From Conyzicola lurida (GTDB lineage: Bacteria > Actinomycetota > Actinomycetes > Actinomycetales > Microbacteriaceae), in NCBI RefSeq assembly GCF_014204935.1, contig NZ_JACHMJ010000001.1, forward strand, positions 3,038,001-3,102,000: a stretch of 64,000 bases of DNA, read 5' to 3'. Numbering within the stretch: the first letter of the stretch is position 1; each line of letters starts with the position of its first letter. Position numbers and translations under genes: made by a program. Positions 41,586 through 50,177 of the stretch are shown piece after piece. The notes under the pieces were generated by a model. The model had not been told where the DNA came from and made no database searches. It saw only the letters and a program-made list of their open reading frames with translations.

Positions 41586-42062
41586 CTAGCCAAGGTCGCG
41601 CCGCCGCACCAGATTCATCATCACCTGCGTCATCACGACCTCGCCGCGCTGGTTGCTGAGCTCGATGCGGGTGTGCAGGAGTCCGCGGTCGGGTTTCGAC
41701 GCCGACGGCCGCGCGGCCACGACGGTGAAGCGCGCGGTGAGCTCGTCGCCGGCCCGCACCGGCAGCGGGAATCGCAGTTCGTCGACGCCCGGCGAGCCGA
41801 GGCTCGTGCGCTCGTTGAGGAAGTTGTCGACCATGAGCTTCATCATGACCGCGGTGGTGTGCCAGCCGCTCGCGATGAGCCCGCCGAACGGCCCCGACCG
41901 CGCCGCCTCCGCGTCTGTGTGCATCGCGTGCGGGTCGAACGCCGTGGCGAACGCGACGATCTCCGCGTCGCTCACCCGGGCCGGACCGAACTCGGCGACG
42001 AGACCCACGGGGTAGTCCTCGAAGTGCCGTTCGTGCAGCGGCGGCAGGAAGTCGGTGGTCAT
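41586..42062 (-). CDS. MaoC-like (hot-dog) dehydratase
   Basis: The 158-residue hot-dog-fold protein has the hydratase-2-like segment FDPHAMHTDAEAA (Asp and His catalytic pair) followed by SGPFGGLIASGWHTTAVMM, the usual MaoC signature. It should hydrate or dehydrate an acyl-CoA or related thioester, possibly in fatty-acid or sterol-like breakdown. The stop is TAG. The next gene upstream is unrelated (DUF4287/DUF5655), so there is no pathway context. Confidence 0.9.
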   Translation of the reverse strand: MTTDFLPPLHERHFEDYPVGLVAEFGPARVSDAEIVAFATAFDPHAMHTDAEAARSGPFGGLIASGWHTTAVMMKLMVDNFLNERTSLGSPGVDELRFPLPVRAGDELTARFTVVAARPSASKPDRGLLHTRIELSNQRGEVVMTQVMMNLVRRRDLG

Positions 42063-42128
42063 GCGCGGGCGGCCTCTCGTCCGACGGCGGGGTGCCGTCC
42101 GGCTGCTCGATGCTACCGGCCCCGTGGA

Positions 42129-42656
42129 TCAGCCGCGCTCGTACGCCTCACGCAGCCAGCCGAGCAGTTCGTCGTCGATCTCGTCGACCGCCGTCACGTT
42201 CACCCGGTGCGAGCACATGGCGTTGCCGGCGAGCAACCGGTCGGTGACCGGCTCCCCCTTCAGCTGCAGTCCCAGCTGCACCCGCACGGCGCTCGGCGCC
42301 TCGATCAGCGCGAACTGCTTCGACCGGCGCAGCGACACCCCGGTCTTCTTGGGCACGATCTCGACGTCGTCGCCGAGCTCCATGGCCGCGGCGACCAGCC
42401 TCTCGTAGACCGGGCGCAGAGCGCCCTTCGCCCCGTCGTACTGCGCGGCCACGAGGTCGTCCTCGGTGACGGAGGCGTCGCGGTTGCGGAAGGCGAGCGC
42501 GATCCCGTTGGCAAAACCGTGCGTCAGTCCGTGCTCGGTCTTCAGCCAGTTCAGGATGTCGCGGTGCGAGGTCAACCCGCTCGCCTCGACGACACCGATC
42601 CACTCGGGCATCGCGCGCCCGGTCTTCTCCTTCAGAAAAGTGAATGGGTCACTCAT
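42129..42656 (-). CDS. DUF4287 + DUF5655 protein
   Basis: The first 70 residues of this 175-residue protein match the DUF4287 pattern (FLKEKTGRAMPEWIGVVEASGLTSHRDILNWLK then EHGLTHGFANGIA). The rest matches DUF5655, a small alpha/beta domain (VERL..A.., VEIVPKKTGVSLRRSKQFALIEAPS, LGLQLKG). The function is unknown. CACAAT (42668-42663 on this strand) is 6 nt before the ATG (leaderless). Confidence 0.82.
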   Translation of the reverse strand: MSDPFTFLKEKTGRAMPEWIGVVEASGLTSHRDILNWLKTEHGLTHGFANGIALAFRNRDASVTEDDLVAAQYDGAKGALRPVYERLVAAAMELGDDVEIVPKKTGVSLRRSKQFALIEAPSAVRVQLGLQLKGEPVTDRLLAGNAMCSHRVNVTAVDEIDDELLGWLREAYERG

Positions 42657-42694
42657 GACTCGATTGTGGCCCGGGGTGACCCTCGTCGAAAGCC

Positions 42695-43048
42695 CTACTC
42701 GTGCAGCAGCGTGCGCAGCTCGGCGATGCGGCCGTCGCGCACGGTGATCAGGTCGATGCCGCGGGCGACCGGGCTGCCGCTCGGGCCGAAGGTCCAGGCG
42801 AGCGCTCCCGCGTCCGCGCCGGTGTAGGCGATGCCGTCGTCGGCGAACTCGAACTCGGCGGGCGCCCCGTCGAGCAGCGCGGCGGCCTTCGCCTCGACCG
42901 CGTCCCAGCCGGTCACCGATTCTTCGGGATCGGTGAAGACGACGTCGTCCGTGTAGATCGTCTCGATCGCCCGCCGGCGGGCGGCGGCGTCACGGTTGCC
43001 GAAGACGTCGTGCAGGTTCGAGGCGAGTAGTTCGAGCGGGCTGGGCAT
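42695..43048 (-). CDS. SnoaL/NTF2-like protein
   Basis: This 117-residue cone-shaped alpha+beta protein has an N-terminal helix, then AIETIYTDDVVFTDPEESVTGWDAVEAKAAAL, the usual SnoaL-like polyketide-cyclase/nuclear-transport-factor pattern, and a final strand IDLITVRDGRIAEL. Members act as isomerases, hydrolases or binding proteins; substrate unknown. The ATG at 43046-43048 is favoured by AGGAGA; the frame is open further upstream without an SD. Confidence 0.85.
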   Translation of the reverse strand: MPSPLELLASNLHDVFGNRDAAARRRAIETIYTDDVVFTDPEESVTGWDAVEAKAAALLDGAPAEFEFADDGIAYTGADAGALAWTFGPSGSPVARGIDLITVRDGRIAELRTLLHE

Positions 43049-43241
43049 GGCGGTCTCCTGACGTGGCGGGTGGGAAGGGCGGGCATGAGGTGGAATCAAA
43101 TCTAGACCGCCTCTCGACATGTTCACGCTGTCTACATAAACTGTTCGGCACCGGTCCGCCACTGTCGCAGCGCCTGTCGGTTCCGGCGATATCCGTTCGA
43201 TCTCGGCCTGACAGCGAGTGCGCGCCGACCGGAGAGTGCCC

Positions 43242-44660
43242 ATGGCTGACACCGACGAGACACCCGCCGCCGCGGCATCCGCCCCTGTCTACGAGCCGCC
43301 GACCGGCGGCGGACGCACTTTCGCCCAGATCCTCGTCAACACGGCCGTCGCGAACGTGACGACGAGCTTTCTCTGGTTCGCGCTGACGTTCTGGGTGTAC
43401 CTCGAGACGCGCTCGGTTCTCGCGACCGGCATCATCGGCGGCGCGTACATGCTGCTCGTCGCTGTCTGCTCGATGGCTTTCGGCACGATCGTCGACCGGC
43501 ACCGCAAGCACCAGGTGATGGTGTTCGCCGGCGCCGTCACGCTGGTCTCGTTCGCGATCAGCTTCGGGCTGTACACGGCGTTCCCCGAGAGCGTGCTGCT
43601 CGATCTGGGCGGACCGATGTTCTGGTTGTTCAGCGGCGTGATCCTTTTCGGCGCCGTCGTGGAGAACATGCGCAACATCGCGCTGTCGACCACGGTCACC
43701 CTGCTGATCCCGGTCGACCGGCACGCGAACGCCAACGGCCTCGTCGGCACGGTGCAGGGGCTCGCGTTTATGGTGACGAGCGTGTTCAGCGGGCTCGCGA
43801 TCGGCCTGCTCGGCATGGGCTGGACGCTGATCATCGCGATCGCCCTCTCGGCCGCGGCCCTCGTGCACCTGCTGTTCCTCCGCGTTCCCGAGGAGCGGCC
43901 GCATCAGGACGGCGAGCGCCAGCCGCTCATCGACCTGCGCGGCAGCATCACGGCGGTGCGTGCGGCGACCGGGCTCTTCGCGCTCATCATCTTCTCTACG
44001 TTCAACAACCTCATCGGTGGCGTCTACATGGCGCTGATGGACCCGTACGGGCTCGAGCTGTTCCCCGTTGAGTGGTGGGGCGTCATCCTCGGTATCACGT
44101 CAACCGGGTTCATCATCGGCGGCCTTCTGGTCGCGAAATTCGGTCTCGGGCGCAATCCGATCCGCACCATGCTGATGCTCGTCATCCTCATGGGCGTTCT
44201 CGGGGCACTGTTCACGATCCGTGAGTGGTGGTGGCTCTACGCCGCGGGCATCTGGCTCTACATGACACTGATCCCGGCGGTCGAGGCGTCAGAGCAGACC
44301 GTCATCCAGAAGGTCGTCCCCTTCCGCACGCAGGGCCGGGTGTTCGGTTTCGCGGCGGCGTTCGAGTCCGCCGCGGCACCCGTGACGGCGTTCCTGATCG
44401 CGCCGATCGCGGAGTTCCTGATCATCCCTTTCATGAACTCCGACGACGGTCGTTCCAGCCTCGGCTGGCTGCTCGGCGACGGACAGGCCCGCGGCATCGC
44501 CCTGGTCTTCCTCGTCGCGGGCATCGTCATGGTGCTCGCCGCGGTCGGGGCGTTCTTCACCAGGTCGTACCGCATCATTTCGGCCCAGTACCTGGGTCAG
44601 GATGACGCGGCCGATGCCGTCGGACCGACCGTGGATGCCGGACAGGACGCCACGCATTGA
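43242..44660 (+). CDS. MFS transporter
   Basis: The 472-residue protein has about 12 helices after a 28-residue Ala/Pro-rich cytoplasmic start. The helix 2-3 loop reads FGTIVDRHRKHQVMV and RTQGRVFGFAAAFESAAAP lies in the second half, as in MFS_3-type exporters. GGAGAG is 7 nt before the ATG. It stands alone between divergent SnoaL-like and downstream GAF-ANTAR genes. The substrate is unknown. Confidence 0.86.
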   Translation: MADTDETPAAAASAPVYEPPTGGGRTFAQILVNTAVANVTTSFLWFALTFWVYLETRSVLATGIIGGAYMLLVAVCSMAFGTIVDRHRKHQVMVFAGAVTLVSFAISFGLYTAFPESVLLDLGGPMFWLFSGVILFGAVVENMRNIALSTTVTLLIPVDRHANANGLVGTVQGLAFMVTSVFSGLAIGLLGMGWTLIIAIALSAAALVHLLFLRVPEERPHQDGERQPLIDLRGSITAVRAATGLFALIIFSTFNNLIGGVYMALMDPYGLELFPVEWWGVILGITSTGFIIGGLLVAKFGLGRNPIRTMLMLVILMGVLGALFTIREWWWLYAAGIWLYMTLIPAVEASEQTVIQKVVPFRTQGRVFGFAAAFESAAAPVTAFLIAPIAEFLIIPFMNSDDGRSSLGWLLGDGQARGIALVFLVAGIVMVLAAVGAFFTRSYRIISAQYLGQDDAADAVGPTVDAGQDATH

Positions 44661-44770
44661 CCCGGCGGATCGGGGCTCGAAGACGGCGCACCTCTACCGG
44701 CAATCATTCGCGCGCCCGTGCGATTGCACAATCCTCTCGGCGCGCCCGGCGCGAGGCATAGTGTGAGTTC

Positions 44771-45484
44771 ATGTCGACGACGGAGCGCGAAACACGACTG
44801 GCGGCGATGTTCGTAACCCTCGCCGACGTGGCCGATTCAGACGCCGGAATCGTGGAAGTGCTCCACGAGCTGTCTCTGGCCACGCTCACCATTCCTGCCG
44901 TCGGCGACACCGGCATCCTGCTCGCCGACAGCGCCGGGGAACTGCACGTCGTTGCGTCCTCCAGCGAGCGAGCCGACCACATCCAGATGCTGCAACTCGG
45001 CGCCGGCTCCGGGCCCTGTATCGAGTGTTTCACCACGGGCCTTCCCGTGAACGTCGACGACATCGGTACCGCTGCCACCGCCTGGCCCGACTACTACCGA
45101 GCGGCCCGTCGACAGAACGTTCGCGCGGTGCACGCTCTGCCTCTCCGCCTCCGCGATCACACCATCGGCGCGATGAGCATCTTCTCCGAACAGACCGGCG
45201 ACTTTTCCGACCAAGACGCGGCCCTCGCGCAAGCTCTCGCTGACGCCGCCACCATTGCAATCCTGCAGATCCGCACCCGCGACACCCAACGTCGCACCGA
45301 GGAGCAGTTGAAGATCGCGCTGGAGAGCCGCGTCCTCATCGAACAGGCCAAGGGGATCGTCGCCGGAGGGCGCAAGATCCCCGTCGACGACGCCTTCGAA
45401 CTCCTCCGGAGCTACGCGCGCGCGAATCAGGCGAAACTGCACGAGGTCGCCCAGCTCGTCGTCGACCACCGGCTGACGCTCTGA
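44771..45484 (+). CDS. GAF and ANTAR domain RNA-binding antiterminator
   Basis: In this 237-residue protein the GAF sensor domain occupies residues 15-165 (GILLADSAGELHVVASSS, GPCIECFTTGLPVNVDDI, ALPLRLRDHTIGAMSIFSEQ). The C-terminal ANTAR domain (about 175-237) contains ESRVLIEQAKGIVAG and DDAFELLRSYARANQAKLHEVA. ANTAR proteins bind paired hairpins in leader RNAs to prevent termination; the GAF domain would sense a ligand or redox state. TAGTGT (44759-44764) is 6 nt before the ATG. No paired hairpin target was found next to it. Confidence 0.92.
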   Translation: MSTTERETRLAAMFVTLADVADSDAGIVEVLHELSLATLTIPAVGDTGILLADSAGELHVVASSSERADHIQMLQLGAGSGPCIECFTTGLPVNVDDIGTAATAWPDYYRAARRQNVRAVHALPLRLRDHTIGAMSIFSEQTGDFSDQDAALAQALADAATIAILQIRTRDTQRRTEEQLKIALESRVLIEQAKGIVAGGRKIPVDDAFELLRSYARANQAKLHEVAQLVVDHRLTL

Positions 45485-45517
45485 CTCTCTGACGTTCCGC
45501 TCGGTAGGGTGACCGTC

Positions 45518-45751
45518 ATGGATCCCTACGGCCTGCCGCGCTTCGCGGGCGACGACGCGCTGGCCCGGTGGACCGACCACTCCCGCATCGAGACGCGCAC
45601 CGTGCGTGTCTTCACGAGCGGGCCGCTCACCGCGACGGTCATCTCCCACCCGGGCGTGTGGGACCTCATCGTGAGCGACGGCCGTGGCGGGGTCGCGTTC
45701 TCCGTCCTGCCGCCCGACGAGATCGCGGCAGCACTGCGCGCCCTCGAGTAG
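45518..45751 (+). CDS. Small protein of unknown function (77 aa)
   Basis: This soluble small protein has strands VRVFTSGPLTATVISHPGVWDLIVS and GGVAFSVLPPDEIAAALRALE, so a short beta-sheet followed by a helix. No family is recognised. The ATG at 45518 comes 7 nt after TAGGGT (45505-45510). It lies 33 bp after the GAF-ANTAR gene in the same direction and ends 6 bp before the end of a convergent gene. Confidence 0.6.
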   Translation: MDPYGLPRFAGDDALARWTDHSRIETRTVRVFTSGPLTATVISHPGVWDLIVSDGRGGVAFSVLPPDEIAAALRALE

Positions 45752-45757
45752 CGGCGG

Positions 45758-46168
45758 TCACTCCGGCCCTGCCGTCGGCTGCTCCTCCGGCAGAAGACGT
45801 CGAACCCCTCCACGGGCGAGCATCAGGACGATGATCAGCGCGGTCACCTGGAAGAAGCCGCCGAGGTACACCGAGTCGCCGAACACCAGCGCGACGAGTT
45901 CGAGCACGAGGAACTTGCTGCCGGGGAGCACGAGCAACAGCACGACGACGTTGGCAATCCGCACGACGGGGAGCCGCGACATCCGGATTCGTTCTATCGT
46001 GCGTTTTTTGACCAGCAGCACGACCTCGAGCACGACCTTGAGCAGGATCGCCGTGAGGAGCGCCAGCACGAACGTCTCCGAGATCACGGCAGGGAAGATC
46101 TGCGTGAACAGGCCGAGCACGACCAGGTACACGAAGACGTCGACAAGATCGATCGCTCGGATCCGCAC
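45758..46168 (-). CDS. Four-helix membrane protein, unknown function
   Basis: This 136-residue protein has four hydrophobic segments (residues 8-28, 30-53, 68-88 and 97-118) joined by basic loops (KKRTIERIRMSR). The size and layout are like PsiE-type proteins, but no signature is clear. The GTG at 46166-46168 is 6 nt after TACACT (46180-46175 on this strand). Confidence 0.7.
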   Translation of the reverse strand: MRIRAIDLVDVFVYLVVLGLFTQIFPAVISETFVLALLTAILLKVVLEVVLLVKKRTIERIRMSRLPVVRIANVVVLLLVLPGSKFLVLELVALVFGDSVYLGGFFQVTALIIVLMLARGGVRRLLPEEQPTAGPE

Positions 46169-46200
46169 GGGACGAGTGTACTGCGGCCCGTTTCGACGTC

Positions 46201-47109
46201 TCAGTTGACTTGTGCGGACACTCCTTCAGTGCCGGCGGATGCCGCGACCTCGCGACTGCGGCGGGTGACGAGCCACGACCCGGAGAGCACGAGTGCGAAG
46301 CCGACCACGGTCCAGACGGTGACCCGCTCCCCCAGCACGAGCACGCCCGCGATGATCGCGACGGCCGGGTTGACGTAGGTGATCGTGGTCGCCTTGACCG
46401 GGCCGATCTCGGCGACGAGGCCGACCATCAGCAGAAACGCGAGGGCGCTGCAGACGACCGCGAGCACGATGATCGATCCGGTGACCTGCGCCGAGGGCCA
46501 GGCCGTGGGCCAGCTCTGCGTGAGAACGACGACCGGGACGTAGATGAGCGCGGCCCCGGCCAGCGAGACCGCCACGACGCCGACGCCAGGCAGGTCCGGC
46601 ATCCATCTCGACAGGATCGCCGGACCCACCGCGTAGCCGACGACCACGACGCCCATCTCGAGCACGCTCGGCAGATCGGAGCCGCCGACGTCGAGCCCGA
46701 CCAGGCCGGCCACACCGAGCATGCCGATCGCGATGCCGAGCCAGTTCATCCCGGTGAGCCGGGCGGGCCGCCCCATAAAGAACGCCACCGCGACGCCGGC
46801 CAGCGGCACGGCCGCGAGCAACAGCCCCGCCGTCGAGCTCGGCAGGGTGCGCTCGGCCGAACTCAGGAAGTACCACGGCACCACAATCTCGACGACCGTG
46901 TAGGCGAGCATCGGCTTCCACCGCCGCAGCACGGTGAGAACCTCGCGCCGGAAAACCGCGAGCGGGATCAGCAGAACCGCCGCGAGCGCCGAACGCGCGA
47001 ACACGACCATGGCCGGCTCGAGTTCGCCGACCGCGACCTTGATGAACAGATACGGGATGCCCCAGGCGATTCCGAGGCCGGCAAAGAGGAGGAGTCCGCG
47101 GCGAGTCAC
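46201..47109 (-). CDS. EamA/DMT-family transporter
   Basis: This 302-residue protein has ten predicted helices in two repeated EamA halves (GLGIAWGIPYLFIKVAVGELEP at the start of half one; IYVPVVVL in half two, then TYVNPAVAIIAGVLVLGE before the last helices). Such proteins export amino acids or other metabolites. The GTG at 47107-47109 comes 6 nt after CACAAT (47121-47116 on this strand). Confidence 0.88.
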   Translation of the reverse strand: MTRRGLLLFAGLGIAWGIPYLFIKVAVGELEPAMVVFARSALAAVLLIPLAVFRREVLTVLRRWKPMLAYTVVEIVVPWYFLSSAERTLPSSTAGLLLAAVPLAGVAVAFFMGRPARLTGMNWLGIAIGMLGVAGLVGLDVGGSDLPSVLEMGVVVVGYAVGPAILSRWMPDLPGVGVVAVSLAGAALIYVPVVVLTQSWPTAWPSAQVTGSIIVLAVVCSALAFLLMVGLVAEIGPVKATTITYVNPAVAIIAGVLVLGERVTVWTVVGFALVLSGSWLVTRRSREVAASAGTEGVSAQVN

Positions 47110-47206
47110 GGATCTATTGTGTCCCCGTCATCCGACACGAACAGGGCTCGGGATGCCGCAGGCAGAACCTCGACGAAGAGTGGCAGTTCTGCGTGGTCGG
47201 CCGGGG

Positions 47207-47848
47207 TCACGCCGCCAGGTGGAACGTCGTCGCGAACCGGTCGAGCAGCGCGCCGCGGCCGTGCAGCACCTCGACGACGCCGGTCGCGATCGCCCGGTCG
47301 GCGGCGAGCTCGCCGGAGATGACCCGACGGATACCGGGACCCGCCGCGAAAGCGAGGTCGGCGGGGCCGTCGCCTCGGCTCACGTCGAGCGTCCTCCCGT
47401 CGACGCGGATGAGCAGCTCGGCCTCCCCGACGCGTGCCGCGTACGCGGTCGCGGGAAGCTCGGCCGCGATTCCCGCGCGGAAGGCGGAGCGCAGGTCCAT
47501 CGTCATCGAGTCGGGGGTGATGACCTGCTCGTCGCGTGGGTCGTCGAGCGCCTTGAATCCCCACGCCCCGAGCGCGAGCACGACCGGCTCGAGCTCGTGG
47601 CCGTAGGGGGTCAGCTCGTAGACGATGACGCGCGAGCGCGGCGCCCGACGCAGCACGCCGGCCGCCTGCAGCTCTTTGAGCCGCGCCGCGAGGACGTTGC
47701 TCGGGATCCGGGGAAGTCCCGCGGCGAGTTCGCCGTAGCGGCGCGGACCGACGAGGAGGTCGCGGACGATGAGCAGCGCCCAGCGCTCGCCGATGAGCTC
47801 GAGGGCGCGCGTGACGCCGCCGTACTCCCCGTAGTCGCGGGCCGCCAT
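47207..47848 (-). CDS. HxlR-family regulator with SCP2-like C-terminal domain
   Basis: The 213-residue protein has an N-terminal HxlR winged helix (residues 1-95; RALELIGERWALLIVRDLLVGPRRYGELAAGLP, NVLAARLKELQAAGVL). The C-terminal domain of about 110 residues has SMTMDLRSAFRAG and LLIRVDGRTLDVSRGD, which resembles SCP2-type sterol-carrier domains and may bind a hydrophobic ligand. It starts 5 bp after the VOC gene and is probably co-transcribed, so it may regulate its own operon. Confidence 0.85.
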   Translation of the reverse strand: MAARDYGEYGGVTRALELIGERWALLIVRDLLVGPRRYGELAAGLPRIPSNVLAARLKELQAAGVLRRAPRSRVIVYELTPYGHELEPVVLALGAWGFKALDDPRDEQVITPDSMTMDLRSAFRAGIAAELPATAYAARVGEAELLIRVDGRTLDVSRGDGPADLAFAAGPGIRRVISGELAADRAIATGVVEVLHGRGALLDRFATTFHLAA

Positions 47849-47853
47849 CGGCC

Positions 47854-48288
47854 TCAGGCCTGCTGATTCGCGAAGGCCTCGGGGCCCTGCTCGGCGGCGA
47901 CCGGGTCCATCCAGCCGAACTCGAGGAAGTTGCCGTCGGGGTCGGTGAGCTGGCGCTGGTACATAAAGCCGTAGTCCGAGGCCGGACGAGGCTCCGCTCC
48001 GCCCGCGGCGATGCCGTCGACGGCAGCCTTGTCGACCGCCTCGCGGCTGTCGAGGAAGATGGCGGTCGACACCGTGGGGTTCACGGCCGGGTCGCCGATG
48101 GGCAGGTCGGTGAAGGTCTGGAAGAACTCGCGCACCAGGATCATGAAATAGTTGTGGCCCTCGTCGACGACGACGCACGCGGCGTTGTGGTCGGTGAAGG
48201 CCGGGTTGATGGTGAAACCGAGAGCGGTATAGAACGCCTTCGCGCGTTCCAGGTCGGTCACCGGCAGGTTGACGAACATCTGGGCCAT
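47854..48288 (-). CDS. VOC-family protein
   Basis: The 144-residue glyoxalase-fold protein comprises MFVNLPVTDLERAKAFYTALG with YFMILVREFF in the first half, and FMYQRQLTDPDGNFLEFGWMDP with a metal-type Glu in the second. It belongs to the PhnB/glyoxalase-like lactoylglutathione-lyase relatives found beside regulators. The ATG at 48286-48288 has GGAGA upstream. It is first in an operon with the HxlR gene. Confidence 0.87.
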   Translation of the reverse strand: MAQMFVNLPVTDLERAKAFYTALGFTINPAFTDHNAACVVVDEGHNYFMILVREFFQTFTDLPIGDPAVNPTVSTAIFLDSREAVDKAAVDGIAAGGAEPRPASDYGFMYQRQLTDPDGNFLEFGWMDPVAAEQGPEAFANQQA

Positions 48289-48377
48289 TGTGGTCTCCAT
48301 CTCGTGGGTTCGATATATGAACGACACCACACTTGCAAAAAACAAGTAGCCGGTCAAGACCCCCTCGGAACGGCGGG

Positions 48378-48593
48378 CTAGTCGCCGCTGTGCGACTCCT
48401 CGAACCAGACGGCGATGTTCGGGCTCATAAACAGCGACAGTTGCAGGTCGCCGGCCGTCGCGAAGTCGACGAAACCGCCGCCGAGCAGGGCGGCCGCTGC
48501 CAGCCGCGTCTTCAGGGCGGGTACGTCCTGCGACGGATGCAGCACGTACTGCTTGCCGCCGAACCGGATGCGGTGGGTCGTCACGCCGCTCAT
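48378..48593 (-). CDS. Small protein coupled to the flavin oxidoreductase (71 aa)
   Basis: This 71-residue protein has TTHRIRFGGKQYVLHPSQDVPALKTRLAAAALLGGGFVDF and LFMSPNIAVWFEESHSG, a compact alpha/beta pattern. Its ATG overlaps the stop of the upstream LLM oxidoreductase gene by 4 bp, so it is translated with it and may work with it. I do not recognise the family. The stop is TAG at 48378. Confidence 0.65.
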   Translation of the reverse strand: MSGVTTHRIRFGGKQYVLHPSQDVPALKTRLAAAALLGGGFVDFATAGDLQLSLFMSPNIAVWFEESHSGD

Positions 48594-49549
48594 CGGTCGG
48601 CCCCCACGGCGGCAATGCCCGCCGGTTGGTGCACGAGGGCCCCGAGACGCGCGACCGCATCGATCTCGTCCTCCCCGGCGAGGATCATCACGACGACGGT
48701 CACCCCGGCGCGGCGGAACTCGTCGATCCGGCCCTGAATCTGCTCCGCGGACCCGACGAGCGCGAGCGCTTCGATCCACGCGTCGGGCATGTCGGCGACG
48801 AAGGACCGATACGAACGGGCCGCCAATCGGGCGAACCTCAACTCGTCGGCGAAATCCAGCCCCACGAGCGCCGCGTCCCAGTCGGGTTCCTCCAGCACGG
48901 CCAGCGTGGCGCGCGCCTCGGCGACGGCCTCCTCGCGACACTCCGCGTGCGCGGTGACCTGGGCGACCGCGACCCGCGTCGGCGCGAAGACCGTCGCGAG
49001 CGCCGCGAACGAGGGCGACGACAGGTACGGGAGGACGACCCCGTCGCCGTCGACCTCGACCGACGAATCGTGGAAGACCAGCGGCGGCTCCTCGACGCAC
49101 TCGTCGAGGGCGACGGAGAAGTTCACGCCGGAGCTCACCGAGACGTCGATCTCGCCGCCGTTGAGGAGGTGGCGGATCGTCCGCGCGTGCTCGGCAGCGA
49201 CACCGGCCGCGCCGGATTCCTCGGCGGAGAGGCCCGGCTCGTAGTAGAGCGAGCCCGCGTCGGCCGTGACCGCGGCGAGGAGCCGGTGCGGGAAGATGCG
49301 CGCCAGAGCAGCGAGCTCGAGCGACGTGCTGACCGGGTTACGGGCCGGGCAGGCGAGTAACCGCACGCCCACCGTCAGCGTCGACGTGACCGAGAGGATG
49401 ACGCACGCTTGCGCGACGACCCCGCGGTGGAACGGTTCCTCGACCACCCAGACCTCGCTGAATCCCGAGGACTCTGCCGTGCGGGCGAACGATGCGATCT
49501 GTGTCGGATGAATACTGCGGGGAAGAACGACCCCGATGTTTCGAGCCAT
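48590..49549 (-). CDS. LLM-class (luciferase-like) flavin oxidoreductase
   Basis: The 319-residue TIM-barrel protein has GVVLPRSIHPTQIASFARTAESSGFSEVWVVEEP at the start, a long central loop and AEQIQGRIDEFRRAGVTVVVMIL near the end, as in F420- or FMN-dependent luciferase-like monooxygenases. Actinobacterial members often use F420. The substrate is unknown. The ATG is at 49547-49549. The 217 bp upstream hold a TGACGGCTGTCA palindrome and AT-rich promoter-like DNA. Confidence 0.88.
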   Translation of the reverse strand: MARNIGVVLPRSIHPTQIASFARTAESSGFSEVWVVEEPFHRGVVAQACVILSVTSTLTVGVRLLACPARNPVSTSLELAALARIFPHRLLAAVTADAGSLYYEPGLSAEESGAAGVAAEHARTIRHLLNGGEIDVSVSSGVNFSVALDECVEEPPLVFHDSSVEVDGDGVVLPYLSSPSFAALATVFAPTRVAVAQVTAHAECREEAVAEARATLAVLEEPDWDAALVGLDFADELRFARLAARSYRSFVADMPDAWIEALALVGSAEQIQGRIDEFRRAGVTVVVMILAGEDEIDAVARLGALVHQPAGIAAVGADR

Positions 49550-49699
49550 GCGTAGCTGCTTCCAAGTGCCGGAATAGTCGCCGGTTCGGGCCGGCGGAAC
49601 GATGGTCCTGTGGCGTGTGGAAGCGGTGACGCCGCGGACCTGGTGAACCGACTCGGCCCATCGGAGCTGGCTGCCCTAATGGTGAGTCGAATTCTATTT

Positions 49700-49711
49700 T
49701 GACGGCTGTCA
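49700..49711. promoter_or_regulatory. Palindromic operator candidate TGACGGCTGTCA
   Basis: TGAC-GGCT-GTCA is a 12-bp inverted repeat (4-bp arms) within an A/T-rich tract (ATTCTATTT before, TTATTTTTTCAC after), about 150 bp upstream of the LLM gene. GntR/TetR-type sites look like this; no matching regulator is adjacent. Confidence 0.35.
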
Positions 49712-49766
49712 TTATTTTTTCACTAGGTGTTGTGGTGTTACAGCCCGCCTGATAGGCCCGGGCGGA

Positions 49767-50168
49767 CTACTCGCCGTTGTACTCGGCGTCCGTGATGTGC
49801 TCTGCCCAGGTGGTGGTCGCCGCGGCATCCTCGGCGTTCTGGATCATGGCGATGTGCTCCATAAAGACTCCGGGAGCGGCGGCGTGCCAGTGCTCCTGGC
49901 CGGGAGGCGTGTACAGCGTCTGGCCGGGGTGCACCTCGATGATCGATCCGTCGCGGGTGCCGAAGCGGCCGATGCCCTGGGTGACGCGGAGGTACTGGCC
50001 GTGCTGGTGCGAGTGCCAGGCCGTGCGGGCGCCGGGGGCGAACCGTACGGTCGCGACGACCATGGTCTGGTCCGGCTCGTGCGGGAGGGCGATCGGGTCG
50101 AGCCAGACGTCGCCGGCGAACTGGGCGGGCGGGTTCTTCGAGGTCGGGATGGCGGGTTCGATGTTCAT
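49767..50168 (-). CDS. Cupin, mandelonitrile-lyase/quercetinase-like
   Basis: This 133-residue single cupin has HSHQHGQYLRVTQGIGRFG (motif 1, three His/Gln ligands) and GQTLYTPPGQEHWHAAAPG (motif 2). It is the last gene of the seven-gene redox operon, 9 bp after the CMD-family gene. Related cupins occur with CMD-like proteins in similar operons, so they probably act together. The catalysed reaction is unknown. Confidence 0.87.
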   Translation of the reverse strand: MNIEPAIPTSKNPPAQFAGDVWLDPIALPHEPDQTMVVATVRFAPGARTAWHSHQHGQYLRVTQGIGRFGTRDGSIIEVHPGQTLYTPPGQEHWHAAAPGVFMEHIAMIQNAEDAAATTTWAEHITDAEYNGE

Positions 50169-50177
50169 GGGATTTCT

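Noticed and set aside
39654-42827. Plus-strand open frame of 1057 codons
   Set aside because: It crosses four minus-strand genes with clear motifs; the translated sequence has no recognisable domain.
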